DNA of 64,000 nt from Sinohyriopsis cumingii (lineage: Eukaryota; Mollusca; Bivalvia; Unionida; Unionidae): positions 110,559,214 through 110,623,213 of the forward strand of contig CM068830.1 in NCBI GenBank assembly GCA_028554795.2. Reading direction: 5' to 3'. The position numbers were made by a program, and so were the translations under genes. The notes under the pieces were generated by a model. That model saw only the letters and a program-made list of their open reading frames with translations. It had not been told where the DNA came from and ran no database searches. Below, piece after piece: positions 1-9,078 of this stretch (within the stretch, counting starts at the first letter, position 1; each line of letters starts with the position of its first letter).

Positions 1-692
1 ACCTCGTGGGATTTTGTCATGTGGTTTGCTTTGCTACATCAGCCCTGGCGAGGCCTAATTAAAAATGGTTCGTCTGTATGTCTGTACAGAGCGCCCTATA
101 ATGTTAAATAATTGTTTGGTGCTGTTTAGGGCGGAGTTCCACGATACACATGTCCATTTTGTCATAAGAGGTTTCCTATGCTGGATAAAGGTAAATCTGT
201 TATCATAGTTAATTATATGGAACTAAGTTTTATCCCTGGTATCGATGATAGGTCCAGTACTAGTCTTGCTTGGTGGTGTTCACACCAGTTACATGTATGC
301 AAAGTTTTTGTTTTATAAAATTTCATTTTTGAAATTTCTGCACTTGATAGTTCCTATTGAAAAATATGTAAATGCAAGTAATGACCATTAAATGTTGTCT
401 TCTGCTAACATCTTCAACACTCCCAGGACTCAGGAATACAATGTTGTCAAGAAAATTCTTGTGCTTGGATATATGTGTATATATTTATGTGGGTTTGTAA
501 GGAAATTAAATTTTAAAATACATTATTGATCGGATGTTTATTGTATTGATATTAGTTATGAACAAATACAATTATTTTATTGAATAAATGTAAATAATTA
601 CTTATTGAAGGATTTGTAAATGATTAGTGTACAGGGGCTTAGACCTTGAGATTACTCGTCTGTTGAATTGAAAACTATTCTTTGTCACCATG
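1..692. other. Host flank, no gene seen
   Basis: AT-rich non-coding DNA with no convincing ORF, splice structure or tandem repeat. It ends at the left terminus of element 1. The five bases 688-692 (CCATG) are repeated right after the right terminus. Confidence 0.6.
688..692. other. Target-site duplication, left copy (CCATG)
   Basis: CCATG directly precedes element 1 and is repeated at 17680-17684. As a 6-bp duplication it would be ACCATG against TCCATG, one mismatch. Polintons normally duplicate 6 bp, so either one base has mutated or the duplication is 5 bp. Confidence 0.6.
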
Positions 693-945
693 AGCAGCAG
701 AAAGGGTGAACAGACCATAGAATTCCGACAAAACAAATAAAACAAACAAATAAATCATCTCGTAGAAAGGTCAAGATTTTACAAATGAACTTTTCCTTGA
801 GATGTTTTATTTCTGCAATGACCGATTGTACTAATAAAACCTCAGTTCGAAATAGTATCTGAAAAAATAAAGTACTCTACGTGTTTATTTATTTCTTGTT
901 TATTTTTTGACGACCAACGTTGGTAGGTACCCTCTCTGCTGCTCC
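693..945 (+). repeat. Element 1 terminal inverted repeat, left
   Basis: This ~253-bp block is repeated in inverted orientation at 17429-17679 with few differences. The repeat is itself nearly symmetrical at its edges: the outer edge starts AGCAGCAGAAAGGGT and the inner edge finishes ACCCTCTCTGCTGCT, so the terminal sequence occurs again, inverted, where unique DNA begins. The inner part has a perfect 12-bp palindrome, ACCAACGTTGGT, at 913-924. Confidence 0.95.
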
Positions 946-950
946 CCCTG

Positions 951-1616
951 TTACCCAAATATTTTATCAATACCCACACGATATCTTGTTCTTGGATCAT
1001 GTAAATTTATTGTTATAAATCCATGCGGGGTAGCTTGCGCTCGTGAGAAGAAATTTCTGAATTTAATTATATCCATGTCACCACCACACCAAGTTTGATG
1101 AATATTTCGCAACGTGTGTGTGTCTACGCCATTAAACACAACTAAAATGTTGCAGTTGTCTCTGATCACCTTCGGAATTTGTGTATATCGTTGAGTAACA
1201 TAGATCACGTCTGTATTTTTATGTCTCCCTCGGGAAAATATTCTGGCTGGATTTGATTGTTTATCTAGCATCACATCGTCGTATACAACTAAATTATTAA
1301 TAAATCCGTCTATGGAATCTACGGATGGTGCTTCATCAATATCGGTTATAAACTCTATAACATCATTATCTTCATCCAGTAATCGCGCGTTTTCATTGAA
1401 ATCTTTAAGTACATCATAACATCGTTGATCATCAACGGATGGTGCTACTAAATACAACTTATCCCATTTCAACCATCTCATTATCAGATTAAGTAATAAT
1501 TGCGTCTTACCCGATCCAGATGGTCCTATGATAATCATTCTGATGGAGTTCGGTAGCGCAGGATGATGCTTAACTGGCTCTCGCTGCCGAGTTGCTGAGA
1601 AATCAATTATATCCAT
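951..1616 (-). CDS. Genome-packaging ATPase (FtsK/HerA type)
   Basis: A 221-aa P-loop ATPase, the expected size for the Polinton/adintovirus packaging motor that pumps DNA into the capsid. The Walker A motif GPSGSGKT is at residues 31-38; a Walker B-like VVYDDV follows near residue 110, and a conserved RGRHKNTDVIYVTQR segment lies after it, in the sensor region. The ATG at 1616 is preceded by an AT-rich TATA-like stretch shared with the divergent gene at 1629. The 3' end almost touches the left TIR. The reading frame is uninterrupted. The family call is firm from motifs, size and neighbours; the packaging role is inferred from relatives. Confidence 0.92.
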   Translation of the reverse strand: MDIIDFSATRQREPVKHHPALPNSIRMIIIGPSGSGKTQLLLNLIMRWLKWDKLYLVAPSVDDQRCYDVLKDFNENARLLDEDNDVIEFITDIDEAPSVDSIDGFINNLVVYDDVMLDKQSNPARIFSRGRHKNTDVIYVTQRYTQIPKVIRDNCNILVVFNGVDTHTLRNIHQTWCGGDMDIIKFRNFFSRAQATPHGFITINLHDPRTRYRVGIDKIFG

Positions 1617-1628
1617 ATATATTATAAC

Positions 1629-2129
1629 ATGAATTTATATTGTTTACGCTGTAGAGTTAAAACTCCAACTACTGATTTAGCCACGGTTATAACAAAAAAT
1701 AAAAAAATAGCGTACGGTGGAAAATGTTCTGTATGCGGTAGAAAGAAATTTTCGTTTTTACCTAATAAGCGCGGTGGTGATATTGCTAATTTGATGTCAA
1801 AGTTTCCAGGTGCTCCATGGGCTAAATATAGTGGAGAAAAACATCTACCAGGATATAATTATTGCGGTCCTGGTACTCGACTCGATATCAGGCTCGATGA
1901 TCAAGATCAACCAAAACCAGGCGAGGAACCAATAAACGCTATTGATCGAGCTTGTCATGCTCATGATGTAGCTTATAAAAGTCAAAATCTACAAGATAGG
2001 CATATTGCAGATGTAAAATTAATTCATTCCTTAAATTCTATAAAAAATAAAAATATTAGAGAATCATTAGCTAATTGGTTAGTAAGATCCTCGATGAAAG
2101 GTAAATTAGCGATTGGGGCTGGTAATTAA
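1629..2129 (+). CDS. Zinc-ribbon phospholipase A2 (parvovirus VP1u-like)
   Basis: A 166-aa protein in two parts. Residues 5-36 hold two CxxC pairs (C5/C8, C33/C36), a small zinc ribbon. Residues 76-120 hold a phospholipase A2 core: the calcium-loop motif YCGPGT (78-83) and the helix AIDRACHAHDVAY, with the catalytic His-Asp at 112-113. The same arrangement is found in the unique VP1 region of parvoviruses, where the enzyme helps virions leave endosomes, and PLA2 genes have been noted in some adintoviruses. A virion or entry role is inferred. It diverges from the ATPase and ends 2 bases before the integrase start. Intact. Confidence 0.9.
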   Translation: MNLYCLRCRVKTPTTDLATVITKNKKIAYGGKCSVCGRKKFSFLPNKRGGDIANLMSKFPGAPWAKYSGEKHLPGYNYCGPGTRLDIRLDDQDQPKPGEEPINAIDRACHAHDVAYKSQNLQDRHIADVKLIHSLNSIKNKNIRESLANWLVRSSMKGKLAIGAGN

Positions 2130-2131
2130 TA

Positions 2132-3133
2132 ATGGAATCAATTTATTATTCACCGAGAGGATACTGGAGAGGCAAAGCAGCAATTGGTAAACTCGCTGAT
2201 GCAGCGGCGGTTAAACATTCTACTGCTAGCGCGTGGTTGTCCAGGCAGGCAATATGGCAAATTTATCTACCACGTCCTAAACAAATTCAGTACGCGTATT
2301 TCGATGTCAGTGTTCCTAATGAAGTTCATCAAGCTGATATTCTGTTTTTACCGCATGATACTGTGCGTGGAAAAACGTACAAGTACGCGCTAACCGTAGT
2401 TGATGTTGCAAGTAGATATAAAGAAGCAGAGCCGCTATCAGCGAAAACATCATCTGAAGTAGCCGATGCGTTTGAACGAATTTATCAACGAGGTGGTGAA
2501 CCACGAGGTGGTGGACCACCTTGTGGTCTGCGATGGCCACAGCTACTACAGGTTGATCCTGGTAAGGAATTTCTTGGTCCAGTATCATCGCTGATGAAAC
2601 AACATAATACCAAAATACGACGAGGTCATACTGCAATTCACCGTGATCAAGCAATTGTTGAGCGATTTAATCGAACACTTGCTGAGCGGTTATTTGGATA
2701 TCAATACGCGAGGGAATTTATTCAGGATAAAAGATCTCGCGAATGGGTTGCAAGATTACCAGGCGTGATAGCTGCATTAAATAATGAAATCACACGAACA
2801 ACCAACATGAAACCCATTAGCGCGGTCACAAAAATAAATATACCAACACAACGAAAAGATGCTGGAAAACAAAAAATATTAGGTGATGTTACAGTCAGAT
2901 ATTTATATGAGCCTGGTGAACTTGAAGGTGGTAAAGCGAGAGCAACTGATCCTATTTGGAGTGTTACCACACACAAAATATCTACCGTGACAAGATCCAC
3001 TGGAAAAAATGTAGGCGTTTCCAGACCTGCAATCTACATATTAGATTCGGCCGCTCCTCAACGTGGATTTACACGTGAACAACTACAAATAATTCCCGCG
3101 GATACACAACTACCGCCGCGATCACTTCGGTGA
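2132..3133 (+). CDS. Retroviral-type integrase (DD35E)
   Basis: A 333-aa rve-superfamily integrase, the enzyme that inserts the viral DNA by processing its ends and joining strands. The catalytic triad reads as D69 (HQADILF), D142 (QVDPGKEF) and E177 (AIVERFNRTLAER), with the classic 35-residue D-E spacing. An unusual Gly/Arg/Pro-rich insert lies at about residues 120-135. No clear chromodomain is seen at the C-terminus, unlike the integrase relic of element 3. The start follows the PLA2 stop by 2 bases, so the two probably share a transcript. Its end lies 10 bases from the end of the convergent PolB gene. The frame is intact and all three catalytic residues are present. Confidence 0.94.
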   Translation: MESIYYSPRGYWRGKAAIGKLADAAAVKHSTASAWLSRQAIWQIYLPRPKQIQYAYFDVSVPNEVHQADILFLPHDTVRGKTYKYALTVVDVASRYKEAEPLSAKTSSEVADAFERIYQRGGEPRGGGPPCGLRWPQLLQVDPGKEFLGPVSSLMKQHNTKIRRGHTAIHRDQAIVERFNRTLAERLFGYQYAREFIQDKRSREWVARLPGVIAALNNEITRTTNMKPISAVTKINIPTQRKDAGKQKILGDVTVRYLYEPGELEGGKARATDPIWSVTTHKISTVTRSTGKNVGVSRPAIYILDSAAPQRGFTREQLQIIPADTQLPPRSLR

Positions 3134-3143
3134 TTTCGATCAC

Positions 3144-6100
3144 TTAACTAGCACCCAAGGTGCCAGCACCCAAGGCGCTGGCGCCTCTACGTCGATTACA
3201 CTCAAGACAGGTTAACATGGTATTTTCTCGTGTATGACCGCGACTATTATCTTTTCTATCTACGGTAAATTGTCTTGAATCATTACTCGAATACCGCCAT
3301 AACATTATACAATTACAACTGGTGCAATGATTGTTCTGCTGCTGTTTTAACTCAATAATAAATTCAACATCAAGATCAAAGTCGCGTTTATTTTTTTTGT
3401 CAGATTGTTTGTATCCGATTAATTTTTTTCTTATTATATCATCATCGATGATGTTAAATTTATCAACGATTTCAGGAATTATAATTCTACGTAATTGAGA
3501 TATATTTCTGACCCTCGATACCGCTAAATAAACTAAATTTGACCACTCGATGCGATCGTCTACAATCCAGACTCGTGTATCAGAAATAGTTAATCCCTGA
3601 GACGAGTGGATTGTCATGGCGTATCCCAACACCCATGGAGATTTGTCAGCGCGTAATGCATCTTCGACCACACTGATATCAACGGCGACAATATCATTTA
3701 ATACGAGAATCTGTTTCCTTGACTCTGTCAAGGGTCCTGGAATATCAACATTAATATTCTGTTTTCGTGTATCTGATGGTCTATAACATAACGGAACGGG
3801 TAATTCTGAATATTGTTCTTTATGTAGTTGAAATAACTGTTGTTGTAAAGCGTCTCTGATTATTTTTCTACTTGCTACGATCAAATCGTTGGGTCTCCAT
3901 AAATTTAAAAAATCGTTCATTGATGTCTCTGAGATCACTCCACGTATTATTTCACACTGAATTTTGTTTGATTGTAATCTGATTAATTTTTTAAACTCCT
4001 TCAAATTTGCATCAAGAGCTCTATGATCATCATCTATTTCTTCGTAATAATCAACGAAATTTTTTAACCAATCATGTGGAGATGGTCCAACAAAAGGCGG
4101 CGGTTGACCATGATCGCCACACATTATTATGGCGGTATTTTTCGTCAACAACCAATCAAGAAACATTTTTAATGTATCCAATGACACCGTGCATATCTCA
4201 TCCCAAATAATTATTTTAGGTATATATTTTTCTCCCATCCGTTCAGGAGTCCATGTATCTCCGCGCCATCGGAAGAAACTATGATACGTACACGATTGTA
4301 CTTGCCGCTGTTTCATCTCACGTGCAAGTCTATGTGTGGATGTCAGCACGATTATATCTGAATTTCTAAAAACATTAATCGTTCGAGTTGTTTTGCCGCA
4401 TCCACCAGGTCCATTGAGATATACTGTCTTATATCTGGTTATTGGATCACTCAACGATGGTGCCTTCGACATTTCTGATATTTTATTACCCTCACGATAA
4501 AAATCTCTCACTGGAACATCTGCTGATTCTACATAATTGTGTAATAGTTCCTTTTTTATTCTCCACGAACCCCATCGTTCATCATTGCTTGTAAATTTCA
4601 TAACAGATTCTAAATATTTACTTGAAATATAAAACGAGTCCGTTGCGACTCTGACTGCGGTCTCAGGAAATCTATTAATCATCGATAATAAATTTATAGA
4701 AACATAAGCCAACATGGAAGATCTTAGATGAGTATATTGCGGGGATACGTCATTTATGTAACTAACGATCGTACCTAATTTTGTTCCGTCGGATAAATAA
4801 ACACTCTCTCGATTTACAAACGTATTTTTCGCCGTTGTATCAGCGATTATAAAATCGTACTCGGCATCATCTAAAATTAATCGTGCGTGATGTCTTTTAT
4901 AATCATATGCACCACCTTGAGTAAATTTACCTATAATTTTTCTACCGAGATCTTTTGCGGTTTTGAGTCTATTAGGAATATCATCTTCGGAAATATCAGG
5001 ATATTTTTCCTTAAACTCGCTGATAACTTCAGAATCTGACATGGGCAACCAAACTTTGGTCTGTGCATGATATGATATAATTGCCTCACTGACCACCAAC
5101 GATGTCAGTATCATACAATCTAGCATATATCGCAACAAAACTATAGGTGCCCAACGTTTTTCACAAAAATGTCTGCCAAACCAAACATAACAAATCTTGT
5201 GAAGATTTTCGTTAAACTCGAACGACTCAATACAGGCGAATCCAGTCAGATCAAAATCAGGTAATGGTCCATTAATTGCCACTCGCGTCATCTCGTTTGT
5301 AGGGTGACCAAATCTTTCAAAGTACGTAGAACAATCTCCGTATCCCAGAAAACTTCCTGGATAACATGCAACCATATCAACCGAAATAACATCATTGTAA
5401 TTGTATTTGGTATTCCATAATCCGCCATGTCCATATTCGACGCAACTTGCGCGTACGTCCTCGAGTAAATCAAATCGTGTTGGTTTCCATGAATTTCGTT
5501 CTCTGGCGAAATGAGCCGCAACAGATGGAACGGTAAAACTATTAGTTAGTAATTTGTCAGTATTTTCCGCGTGCTTGCACTGTAAAAACGTCGCAAGATT
5601 TTTCATCTCGTCATGGAGGGATTCTGTGCGATATATTTCACCGTTCGGTTTGACAAACTGATCAAATTCACCCTCCTCATTACTTTTAAATAACCATACC
5701 GATACAGGATCGGTTTTACTTATTTCGTTGATAAAATCAAACATACTATCTGTGTGATAAAATCTAACAGTTCGATCACGTGGAAATATTGTTACTGCGT
5801 TAGTCCATGCGTGCGCGTTATGATCAATAATATTTATTGGAGCTCCCTTCGATTTATATTTCGATTGGTACAGTTCTTCTCCCGTTATTGTCGCTACGGT
5901 TATTGGAAATTTTAATATTTTTCCTAACTCAGCAACATCTTTTATTGTAGCACCGGTATCCTTAACTGAATCAGCCCACGAGTTTATTTTTTCACGCCTT
6001 AAATCGGTTAATCCATTTCCACGCATCGCGTTTGTAAAGTGTTCTATTACTCGTTCAGCCACACAATTTAACCTTGAAAATTTCATCGGCGCTAGTTTAT

Positions 6101-6620
6101 CAACGTTAGGTTTTTTATTTATCTCATAGATTCCATAAATAACCGCCGTTACAGGATATGCTCGCTCATAATACGGTTTGTCAATACCTGTCAGTAGACC
6201 CGGTCTGGAATTTTTACTTAATATGATAGTTTTATTATTACCAAGGACAGGATCATATTTGTCACGGATAATCCAACTATCTGTTTCTGTTAATACAATA
6301 AATTTTACTCTGAAGAAATATTTTTGATTGCCCTCGTATTCAGCGATGTAGTTAATGATAGTTGCCGCTCGCTTGTCGTTCATTGTGGCGTCCGTGACAG
6401 CTTCAGTGACAAAGTCAGTGTTGCGTATAATCTTGAACGTTGACCATGTATGAGATGCACCATCCGTGTAAAATTCTTTCTTAGCGTCGTGAATTTTCGA
6501 GATCAAACTTTTATTTTTCGGATCAACCAGATCTCGCACTGGCAAGTCAGAAGATAATCTGTCAAGGTTGAATTTATATTTAACAGGCCTAGTTTGGGAT
6601 AATCTCTCAAACTCGTTCAT
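3144..6620 (-). CDS. DNA polymerase B fused to SF1 helicase and HNH-like domain
   Basis: One uninterrupted ORF of about 1158 aa from the ATG at 6620 (MNEFERL); codons further upstream look non-coding. Residues ~1-700 are a protein-primed-type family B polymerase: palm motif A SVDMVACYPGS (~415), a motif B-like KFTQGGAYD, and motif C RVATDSFY (~660). Residues ~730-1060 are a superfamily 1 helicase: Walker A GPGGCGKT (~735), Walker B IIWDEI (~805), CGDHGQPPPF, and a late motif MTIHSSQG (~1000) followed by AVSRVR. The last ~60 residues carry CTSC, FTVDRKDN and CLECNRRR, an HNH-nuclease-like zinc module. It would replicate the element and unwind its own template. This three-part fusion is not the usual Polinton PolB. 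Confidence 0.9.
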   Translation of the reverse strand: MNEFERLSQTRPVKYKFNLDRLSSDLPVRDLVDPKNKSLISKIHDAKKEFYTDGASHTWSTFKIIRNTDFVTEAVTDATMNDKRAATIINYIAEYEGNQKYFFRVKFIVLTETDSWIIRDKYDPVLGNNKTIILSKNSRPGLLTGIDKPYYERAYPVTAVIYGIYEINKKPNVDKLAPMKFSRLNCVAERVIEHFTNAMRGNGLTDLRREKINSWADSVKDTGATIKDVAELGKILKFPITVATITGEELYQSKYKSKGAPINIIDHNAHAWTNAVTIFPRDRTVRFYHTDSMFDFINEISKTDPVSVWLFKSNEEGEFDQFVKPNGEIYRTESLHDEMKNLATFLQCKHAENTDKLLTNSFTVPSVAAHFARERNSWKPTRFDLLEDVRASCVEYGHGGLWNTKYNYNDVISVDMVACYPGSFLGYGDCSTYFERFGHPTNEMTRVAINGPLPDFDLTGFACIESFEFNENLHKICYVWFGRHFCEKRWAPIVLLRYMLDCMILTSLVVSEAIISYHAQTKVWLPMSDSEVISEFKEKYPDISEDDIPNRLKTAKDLGRKIIGKFTQGGAYDYKRHHARLILDDAEYDFIIADTTAKNTFVNRESVYLSDGTKLGTIVSYINDVSPQYTHLRSSMLAYVSINLLSMINRFPETAVRVATDSFYISSKYLESVMKFTSNDERWGSWRIKKELLHNYVESADVPVRDFYREGNKISEMSKAPSLSDPITRYKTVYLNGPGGCGKTTRTINVFRNSDIIVLTSTHRLAREMKQRQVQSCTYHSFFRWRGDTWTPERMGEKYIPKIIIWDEICTVSLDTLKMFLDWLLTKNTAIIMCGDHGQPPPFVGPSPHDWLKNFVDYYEEIDDDHRALDANLKEFKKLIRLQSNKIQCEIIRGVISETSMNDFLNLWRPNDLIVASRKIIRDALQQQLFQLHKEQYSELPVPLCYRPSDTRKQNINVDIPGPLTESRKQILVLNDIVAVDISVVEDALRADKSPWVLGYAMTIHSSQGLTISDTRVWIVDDRIEWSNLVYLAVSRVRNISQLRRIIIPEIVDKFNIIDDDIIRKKLIGYKQSDKKNKRDFDLDVEFIIELKQQQNNHCTSCNCIMLWRYSSNDSRQFTVDRKDNSRGHTRENTMLTCLECNRRRGASALGAGTLGAS

Positions 6621-6668
6621 ATAATTAAAACAAATATTTAAATAAAGAAAATTATATATATATATACA

Positions 6669-6911
6669 ATGTCTCAATGTAGATGGTTGATGATCGGCTC
6701 AGTAAATAGATGCAACAAATCCTGTAGAAAGGAATTTTGTTGGATGCACTCACAAAACATACGACGAAGAAGTCTAGGACCAATACCATGTCTACGGTGT
6801 GGTATTGGAGTGCGAGGAAAGACAGAATTATGTGGGAAGTGCGGCGGGAAACGGTTCAGAGAACTCAAAAGATATTATGACAAAAAAATAATAGCGGTGA
6901 AAACGCTATAA
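6669..6911 (+). CDS. Small cysteine-rich zinc-binding protein
   Basis: An 80-aa basic protein with an ATG just behind a TATATATATATA stretch, divergent from PolB. It has two cysteine clusters: CNKSCRKEFCWMH in the N-terminal half, then CLRCG and CGKCGG later, the second pair reading as a zinc ribbon. I do not recognise the family. Position beside the polymerase and basic composition fit a nucleic-acid-binding or regulatory protein, which is inference. Confidence 0.6.
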   Translation: MSQCRWLMIGSVNRCNKSCRKEFCWMHSQNIRRRSLGPIPCLRCGIGVRGKTELCGKCGGKRFRELKRYYDKKIIAVKTL

Positions 6912-6977
6912 GATCCGTGAGGGATTATATATCAAGATTTCAGACAAACAATGATTTAAACATATAATATTATTATA

Positions 6978-7481
6978 ATGGAGCAAAATATATTTGTCCC
7001 ACATCCTGTCATAACAAACTATGAATCAAATATTAATGGTATCATCAGACACTGCAAGTTGAAGAAACAAGTTGGTTATATTACTAATGTTGGTTATCTA
7101 ATGTTCACATGCGGGGGGGAAAAGAAACATTATCTGTGTCATAGATTTACGTATGACTGTTTCTTCGGAGTGATCAATGACGGTCTTGTTATTGGTCATA
7201 TTGACGGGGACACTCAAAACAATAATTTATCCAATTTACAAGCTATCTCTCACAGCGAGAATAATACACGCGGTAATACAGGAAGATGTAAGACAATCGG
7301 AAAGAGGGCGGTAATTTCCACAAGCATAGAAACTGGCAAAGTAATTATGTTTCAGTCTATGAACGCGGCTGCGAAATATTTTGATATTCACTCGCAATCA
7401 GTACAAAAAGTAGCAGAAAATATATATAAAACCACTTTCTCGAAAAAATATAAGCAGAAAATTATCTTTAAGTATCAATAA
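6978..7481 (+). CDS. HNH homing endonuclease with NUMOD1 domain
   Basis: A 167-aa protein. Residues ~50-100 carry an HNH_3-type core: CHRFTYDCFFG, then VIGHIDGDTQNNNLSNLQ, then an Asn/Ser-rich tail. Residues ~110-150 form a NUMOD1-like DNA-binding helix-turn-helix (ISTSIETGKVIMFQSMNAAAKYF). This layout is typical of free-standing homing endonucleases of phages and giant viruses, which spread by cutting alleles that lack them. No intron is visible around it. It is followed at once by 21-bp direct repeats. The source is probably viral; intact. Confidence 0.87.
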   Translation: MEQNIFVPHPVITNYESNINGIIRHCKLKKQVGYITNVGYLMFTCGGEKKHYLCHRFTYDCFFGVINDGLVIGHIDGDTQNNNLSNLQAISHSENNTRGNTGRCKTIGKRAVISTSIETGKVIMFQSMNAAAKYFDIHSQSVQKVAENIYKTTFSKKYKQKIIFKYQ

Positions 7482-7540
7482 CTATCATCACCACATTATT
7501 AACTATCATCACCACATTATTAACTATCATCACCACATTG
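7480..7540. repeat. 21-bp direct repeats behind the HNH gene
   Basis: Three tandem copies of a 21-bp unit (core AACTATCATCACCACATT) start within the last codons of the HNH gene. Confidence 0.9.
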
Positions 7541-7849
7541 AATTAATTTTTTTAATTTATGTCACAGTAGGTCCTCCATACACTACTGAATTTTTGATTA
7601 TATAAGGGGAGATTACTTTGTAATATATAGTTTTCTTCGTAGATGGTTGGTTTTTTATGATCGTAATTAGTCAGTTTAACTAATTACATCGTAACTAATT
7701 ACTCGTAGAAGTATTATTTATGTTTTTTAAATATTTCCCCATCATACAACATTACGAGAGATCATGATAATGTTATTGATCCGTAGGAAGCTGTGTGTGA
7801 AACAGAAACCGTTTGTCATTGTAATCGACCTGCAGTTGTGTGTTCATGC
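7541..7849. other. Non-coding spacer
   Basis: AT-rich DNA between the 21-bp repeats and the CAGAAAC array. It contains short ACTAATTAC-type inverted words near 7665-7705. I see no gene. Confidence 0.5.
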
Positions 7850-8187
7850 CACTGTTATTATTGATTCTCAGTCTGCTTAGGAAACCCGCTACAAATACAG
7901 AAACTGTTGTTATTGATTCTCAGTCTACTTGGGAAACCCGCTACAAATACAGAAACTATTATTCAGAAACTGTTATAAATACAGAAACTGTTATTATTCA
8001 GAAACCGCTACAAATACAGAAACTGTTATTATTCAGAAACCGCTACAAATACAGAAACTGTTATAAATACAGAAACTGTTATTATTCAGAAACCGCTACA
8101 AATACAGAAACTGTTACTATTCAGAAACCGCTACAAATACAGAAACTGTTATAAATACAGAAACTGTTATTATTCAGAAACCGCTGT
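7850..8187. repeat. CAGAAAC-based imperfect tandem array
   Basis: About 340 bp of interleaved units built from CTACAAATACAGAAACTGTT and TATTATTCAGAAACCG. A long ORF runs through it only because the repeat lacks stops; it encodes a low-complexity NTETVIIQKPLQ pattern and is not called a gene. Confidence 0.88.
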
Positions 8188-8259
8188 TTAGTGTAAATAT
8201 TGGTTCCTTAGCTATATAGCTAGCTATATATTAACTTCCGAAACATATGTTCGTAACAA

Positions 8260-8335
8260 TGTTTGATAGCTCGATCAGTATGGTATTGGACTGTGACGCT
8301 CGCGGTCCAGGATCAAACCCCCATGGCTGACAATT
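8260..8335 (+). repeat. tRNA-like sequence (possible SINE head)
   Basis: TAGCTCGATCAG (about 8266-8277) resembles a pol III A box, and GGATCAAACCC (8310-8320) resembles a B box at tRNA-like spacing, with a possible anticodon stem between them. No full cloverleaf is evident. It could be a decayed tRNA-derived SINE inside element 1. Confidence 0.3.
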
Positions 8336-8400
8336 TGTCGGTGGTGTACGCATAATTGCGATTTTTATAATAGTGGGGGGAACCGCAAACCCCCCCCCCC

Positions 8401-8499
8401 CGCTCAGCAAAATTCCCAACCACAATATTGACTTGTGGTTGATACATATTTTCGTATCACCCACTGGATTAATTATTGTGGGTGGGATTTTGCTGAGCG
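8401..8499. repeat. Long inverted repeat with ~42-bp loop
   Basis: The arms 8401-8429 (starting CGCTCAGCAAAAT) and 8471-8499 (ending ATTTTGCTGAGCG) are reverse complements at about 25 of 29 positions. A run of C lies immediately before the left arm. The DNA or its transcript could form a strong hairpin. Confidence 0.85.
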
Positions 8500-8545
8500 T
8501 ACATGTTTGTACTGTCCTTAGTTAGTGCCGTTTCATTCATAATCT

Positions 8546-9037
8546 GAGCTCGCTAATACACTCGATAGGGGCTCTTCATTCATTGCATATATCCATTCAT
8601 TGTATATATGTTATGTGTATATCCTCTAAACTTGGTAGATTGCGGTGGCAAGCTACGAGTTTAATGAGGATTGTGCTGTCCTTGTGCTGTCCTTAGTTAG
8701 TTATATGTTATGTGTATATCCGATAAACTTGGTAGATTGCGGTGGCAAGCTACGAGTTTAATGAGGATTGTGCTGTCCTTGTGCCGTCCTTAGTTAGTTA
8801 TATGTTATATGTATATCCTCTAAACTTGGTAGATTGCGGTGGCAAGCTACGAGTTTAATGAGGATTGTGCTGTCCTCCCTCTTGGGCCTCTAGACCGTTG
8901 TTTGGCGGGTTAGGGGCTCTCGTAGAGGGAATATTTGCCTAATGAACTTGGTAGATTGCGGTGGCAAGCTACGAGTTCTTGGTTGTGCTGTCCCTGAAAC
9001 ATCCCGACGAACTCGCTAATACACTCGATAGGTGTTC
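8546..9037. repeat. Array of conserved hairpins
   Basis: Four nearly identical hairpins lie at 8627-8663, 8724-8760, 8821-8857 and 8944-8978, roughly 97 to 120 bp apart. Each is an outer stem TAAACTTG/CGAGTTTA plus GTAG/CTAC, an A.G mismatch, an inner stem TTGC/GCAA and a GGTG loop. The array is bracketed by a second 29-base hairpin type at 8546-8574 and 9009-9037 (core CGCTAATACACTCGATAG). Stem pairs change in step between copies (A-T to G-C in hairpin 4; G-C to A-T between the two outer hairpins). No ORF crosses it. It may encode a structured RNA or be a DNA recognition or replication site. Confidence 0.8.
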
Positions 9038-9078
9038 TAGGGATATTTTTTTTATTTTAAAGATTTATATATTATATA

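Noticed and set aside
7480..7540. CRISPR-like direct repeats
   Set aside because: Units are adjacent without unique spacers, and the setting is a eukaryotic genome.
7840..8154. Long ORF of NTETV/QKPLQIQ repeats
   Set aside because: It is the translation of a tandem DNA repeat without stops; no domain or start context supports a gene.
8546..9037. Hammerhead ribozyme or group I intron in the hairpin array
   Set aside because: I could not find the conserved hammerhead core or a group I P3-P7 core; the structure is a simple repeated hairpin.
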